Of a stretch of 6,442 nucleotides of DNA, positions 5,380 to 6,442 are shown piece after piece. The stretch is from Calditrichota bacterium. Lineage in GTDB: Bacteria > Calditrichota > Calditrichia > RBG-13-44-9. Both the position numbers and the translations under genes were made by a program. The DNA is taken from NCBI GenBank assembly GCA_024276455.1, contig JAJRXE010000394.1, positions 1 through 6,442 of the forward strand, written 5' to 3'. The notes under the pieces were generated by a model. That model had not been told where the DNA came from, ran no database searches, and worked only from the letters and a program-made list of their open reading frames with translations. Each line of letters starts with the position of its first letter. Position 1 is the first letter of the stretch.

Positions 5380-6442
5380 ATGGAATTTGTTTGTGATAAA
5401 ATTCAGCCTGAACATTTACAGGTAATTTACAATTTGACCTTGGAAATGGCGCGTCGTGGTGACGAGGAGTCTATTCTTGAATTCATCCTCGACGAACTTT
5501 TTAAACAAACCGGAGCGGAAGTTGGGGCTTTCATAATTTACGATGAAGCGAAGGCGGAATTCATCCCCAGGATAGTTAAGGTGGCTAATGAAACATCCGA
5601 TATGAATCCATCTTTTTCTAAGACCATTTTCGAACAGGTGGTGAAGACCCGTCAGGCGGTGCTCTCTTTTGATGTTCAAAAGGAGTCCGAATTCCGGGGG
5701 AGAGAAAGTATTATTTTAAGCGATATTCACGCCGTTTTGGCTTTTCCCTTAATTGTGGAAGACCGGGTGTACGGAATTATGTATTTCGATAGCCGTCAGA
5801 ATCGTCAGGGATTTAATGAGGCTTCGCGCCAGTTTCTTTCTTTTTTCGCTCCCATTGCTTCCCTTACCCTGGAGCAGGTGTTACGCAAAAGGGATCTGGA
5901 AAATGAGAATGTGATTCTCCGTAAGAAGGTTGAAAAGCAGGTTACGATTCCTCGTATGATTGGAGAGTCGCCTCCAATGAAACGTCTTTTTCAGATAATA
6001 AATAAAGTGGCTCAGTCGGATGTTTCGGTAATCATTATGGGAGAAAATGGAACCGGAAAGGACCTGGTTGCTCGGGCAATCCATGATCTTAGTCCGCGTA
6101 AGGATAAGCCTTTTGTTGCGCAATATATCGGAAATATTCCATCCACCATTCTTGAAAGCGAGTTGTTCGGTTACAAAAAGGGAGCCTTCACCGGAGCAAA
6201 TTCTGACAAAATTGGTCTGTTTGAAGCGGTAAATGGGGGTACCCTTTTTCTGGATGAAATAGGAGATTTACCCTTAGAATTGCAGACTAAACTTTTAAGA
6301 GTTTTACAAAACAAAGAAATTAAACGGTTGGGCGAAAACATTATTCGTAAAGTTGATGTTCGGGTTATTGCAGCCACCAACCATGATATTCGCCAGTTGG
6401 TCAAAGAAGGGAAGTTCCGCGAAGACCTCTATTACCGTTTAA
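5380..6442 (+). CDS. GAF-domain sigma-54-dependent transcriptional activator (3' end cut off)
   Basis: The frame runs 354 codons to the right edge without a stop. Residues about 27-165 form a GAF-type sensor domain (ESILEFILDELFKQTGAEVGAF early, AVLAFPLIVEDRVYGIMYFD late). A charged, likely coiled-coil linker follows (about 166-190). The AAA+ domain starts at MIGESPPMK. It has Walker A GENGTGKD (221-228), ESELFGYKKGAFTGA with the sigma-54-contacting GAFTGA at 268-273, Walker B TLFLDE (288-293), sensor I AATN (331-334) and arginine-finger region FREDLYYRL (346-354). Such proteins bind upstream enhancers and use ATP to open sigma-54 RNA polymerase promoters. There is no receiver domain, so control is probably through a ligand, redox or protein signal at the GAF domain, not phosphorylation. 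The C-terminal Fis-like DNA-binding domain expected in the family would lie off the edge. The target genes are unknown. Confidence 0.93.
   Translation, partial: MEFVCDKIQPEHLQVIYNLTLEMARRGDEESILEFILDELFKQTGAEVGAFIIYDEAKAEFIPRIVKVANETSDMNPSFSKTIFEQVVKTRQAVLSFDVQKESEFRGRESIILSDIHAVLAFPLIVEDRVYGIMYFDSRQNRQGFNEASRQFLSFFAPIASLTLEQVLRKRDLENENVILRKKVEKQVTIPRMIGESPPMKRLFQIINKVAQSDVSVIIMGENGTGKDLVARAIHDLSPRKDKPFVAQYIGNIPSTILESELFGYKKGAFTGANSDKIGLFEAVNGGTLFLDEIGDLPLELQTKLLRVLQNKEIKRLGENIIRKVDVRVIAATNHDIRQLVKEGKFREDLYYRL

Noticed and set aside
5416..6404. Open frames on both strands inside the activator gene
   Set aside because: The continuous plus-strand frame from 5380 contains the full set of GAF and AAA+ motifs, so the shorter frames (including 6047-6232 plus) are shadows.

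Overview
The window looks like the downstream edge of a nonribosomal-peptide (NRPS) type biosynthetic cluster in a moderately AT-rich bacterium, followed by an apparently separate lipoprotein and sigma-54-activator pair. All supported genes lie on the + strand. Host assignment is uncertain. The 'NPFDP...NY' motif after the lipoprotein cysteine, together with a sigma-54 activator and leaders that do use Shine-Dalgarno sequences, fits a member of the FCB/Calditrichota-like bacteria. This is an impression from motif style, not a demonstrated placement.

Region 1 (1-1849) is the assembly-line support module. A probable last codon stretch of an upstream gene overlaps the start of an MbtH-like protein (ATGA overlap). 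Next come a type II (editing) thioesterase and an Sfp-type 4'-phosphopantetheinyl transferase, with gaps of 33 and 12 bp. These three classes activate adenylation domains (MbtH), remove misprimed acyl groups from carrier proteins (thioesterase II) and install the phosphopantetheine arm (Sfp). The NRPS/PKS megasynthase is not in the window and would be expected to the left.

Region 2 (1862-4096) holds two tandem PAPS-dependent sulfotransferase-family proteins of 359 and 360 aa. They are clearly paralogous (roughly 45% identical by eye, with cofactor motifs at the same residue numbers). The first begins 12 bp after the PPTase, so at least it is probably cotranscribed with the NRPS accessory genes. 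The simplest reading is that they sulfate the peptide product or an attached lipid or sugar.

Region 3 (4097-4339) is an AT-rich 243-bp intergenic gap with several small inverted repeats. It probably contains the end of the biosynthetic operon and the promoter of the next unit.

Region 4 (4340-6442) has a secreted, probably lipid-anchored beta-rich protein. After only 8 bp comes a GAF-domain sigma-54-dependent transcriptional activator with an intact AAA+ core as far as it can be seen, cut off by the right edge. Whether this pair regulates or serves the biosynthetic genes cannot be decided from the sequence.

No RNA genes, CRISPR arrays, insertion sequences or broken genes were seen.
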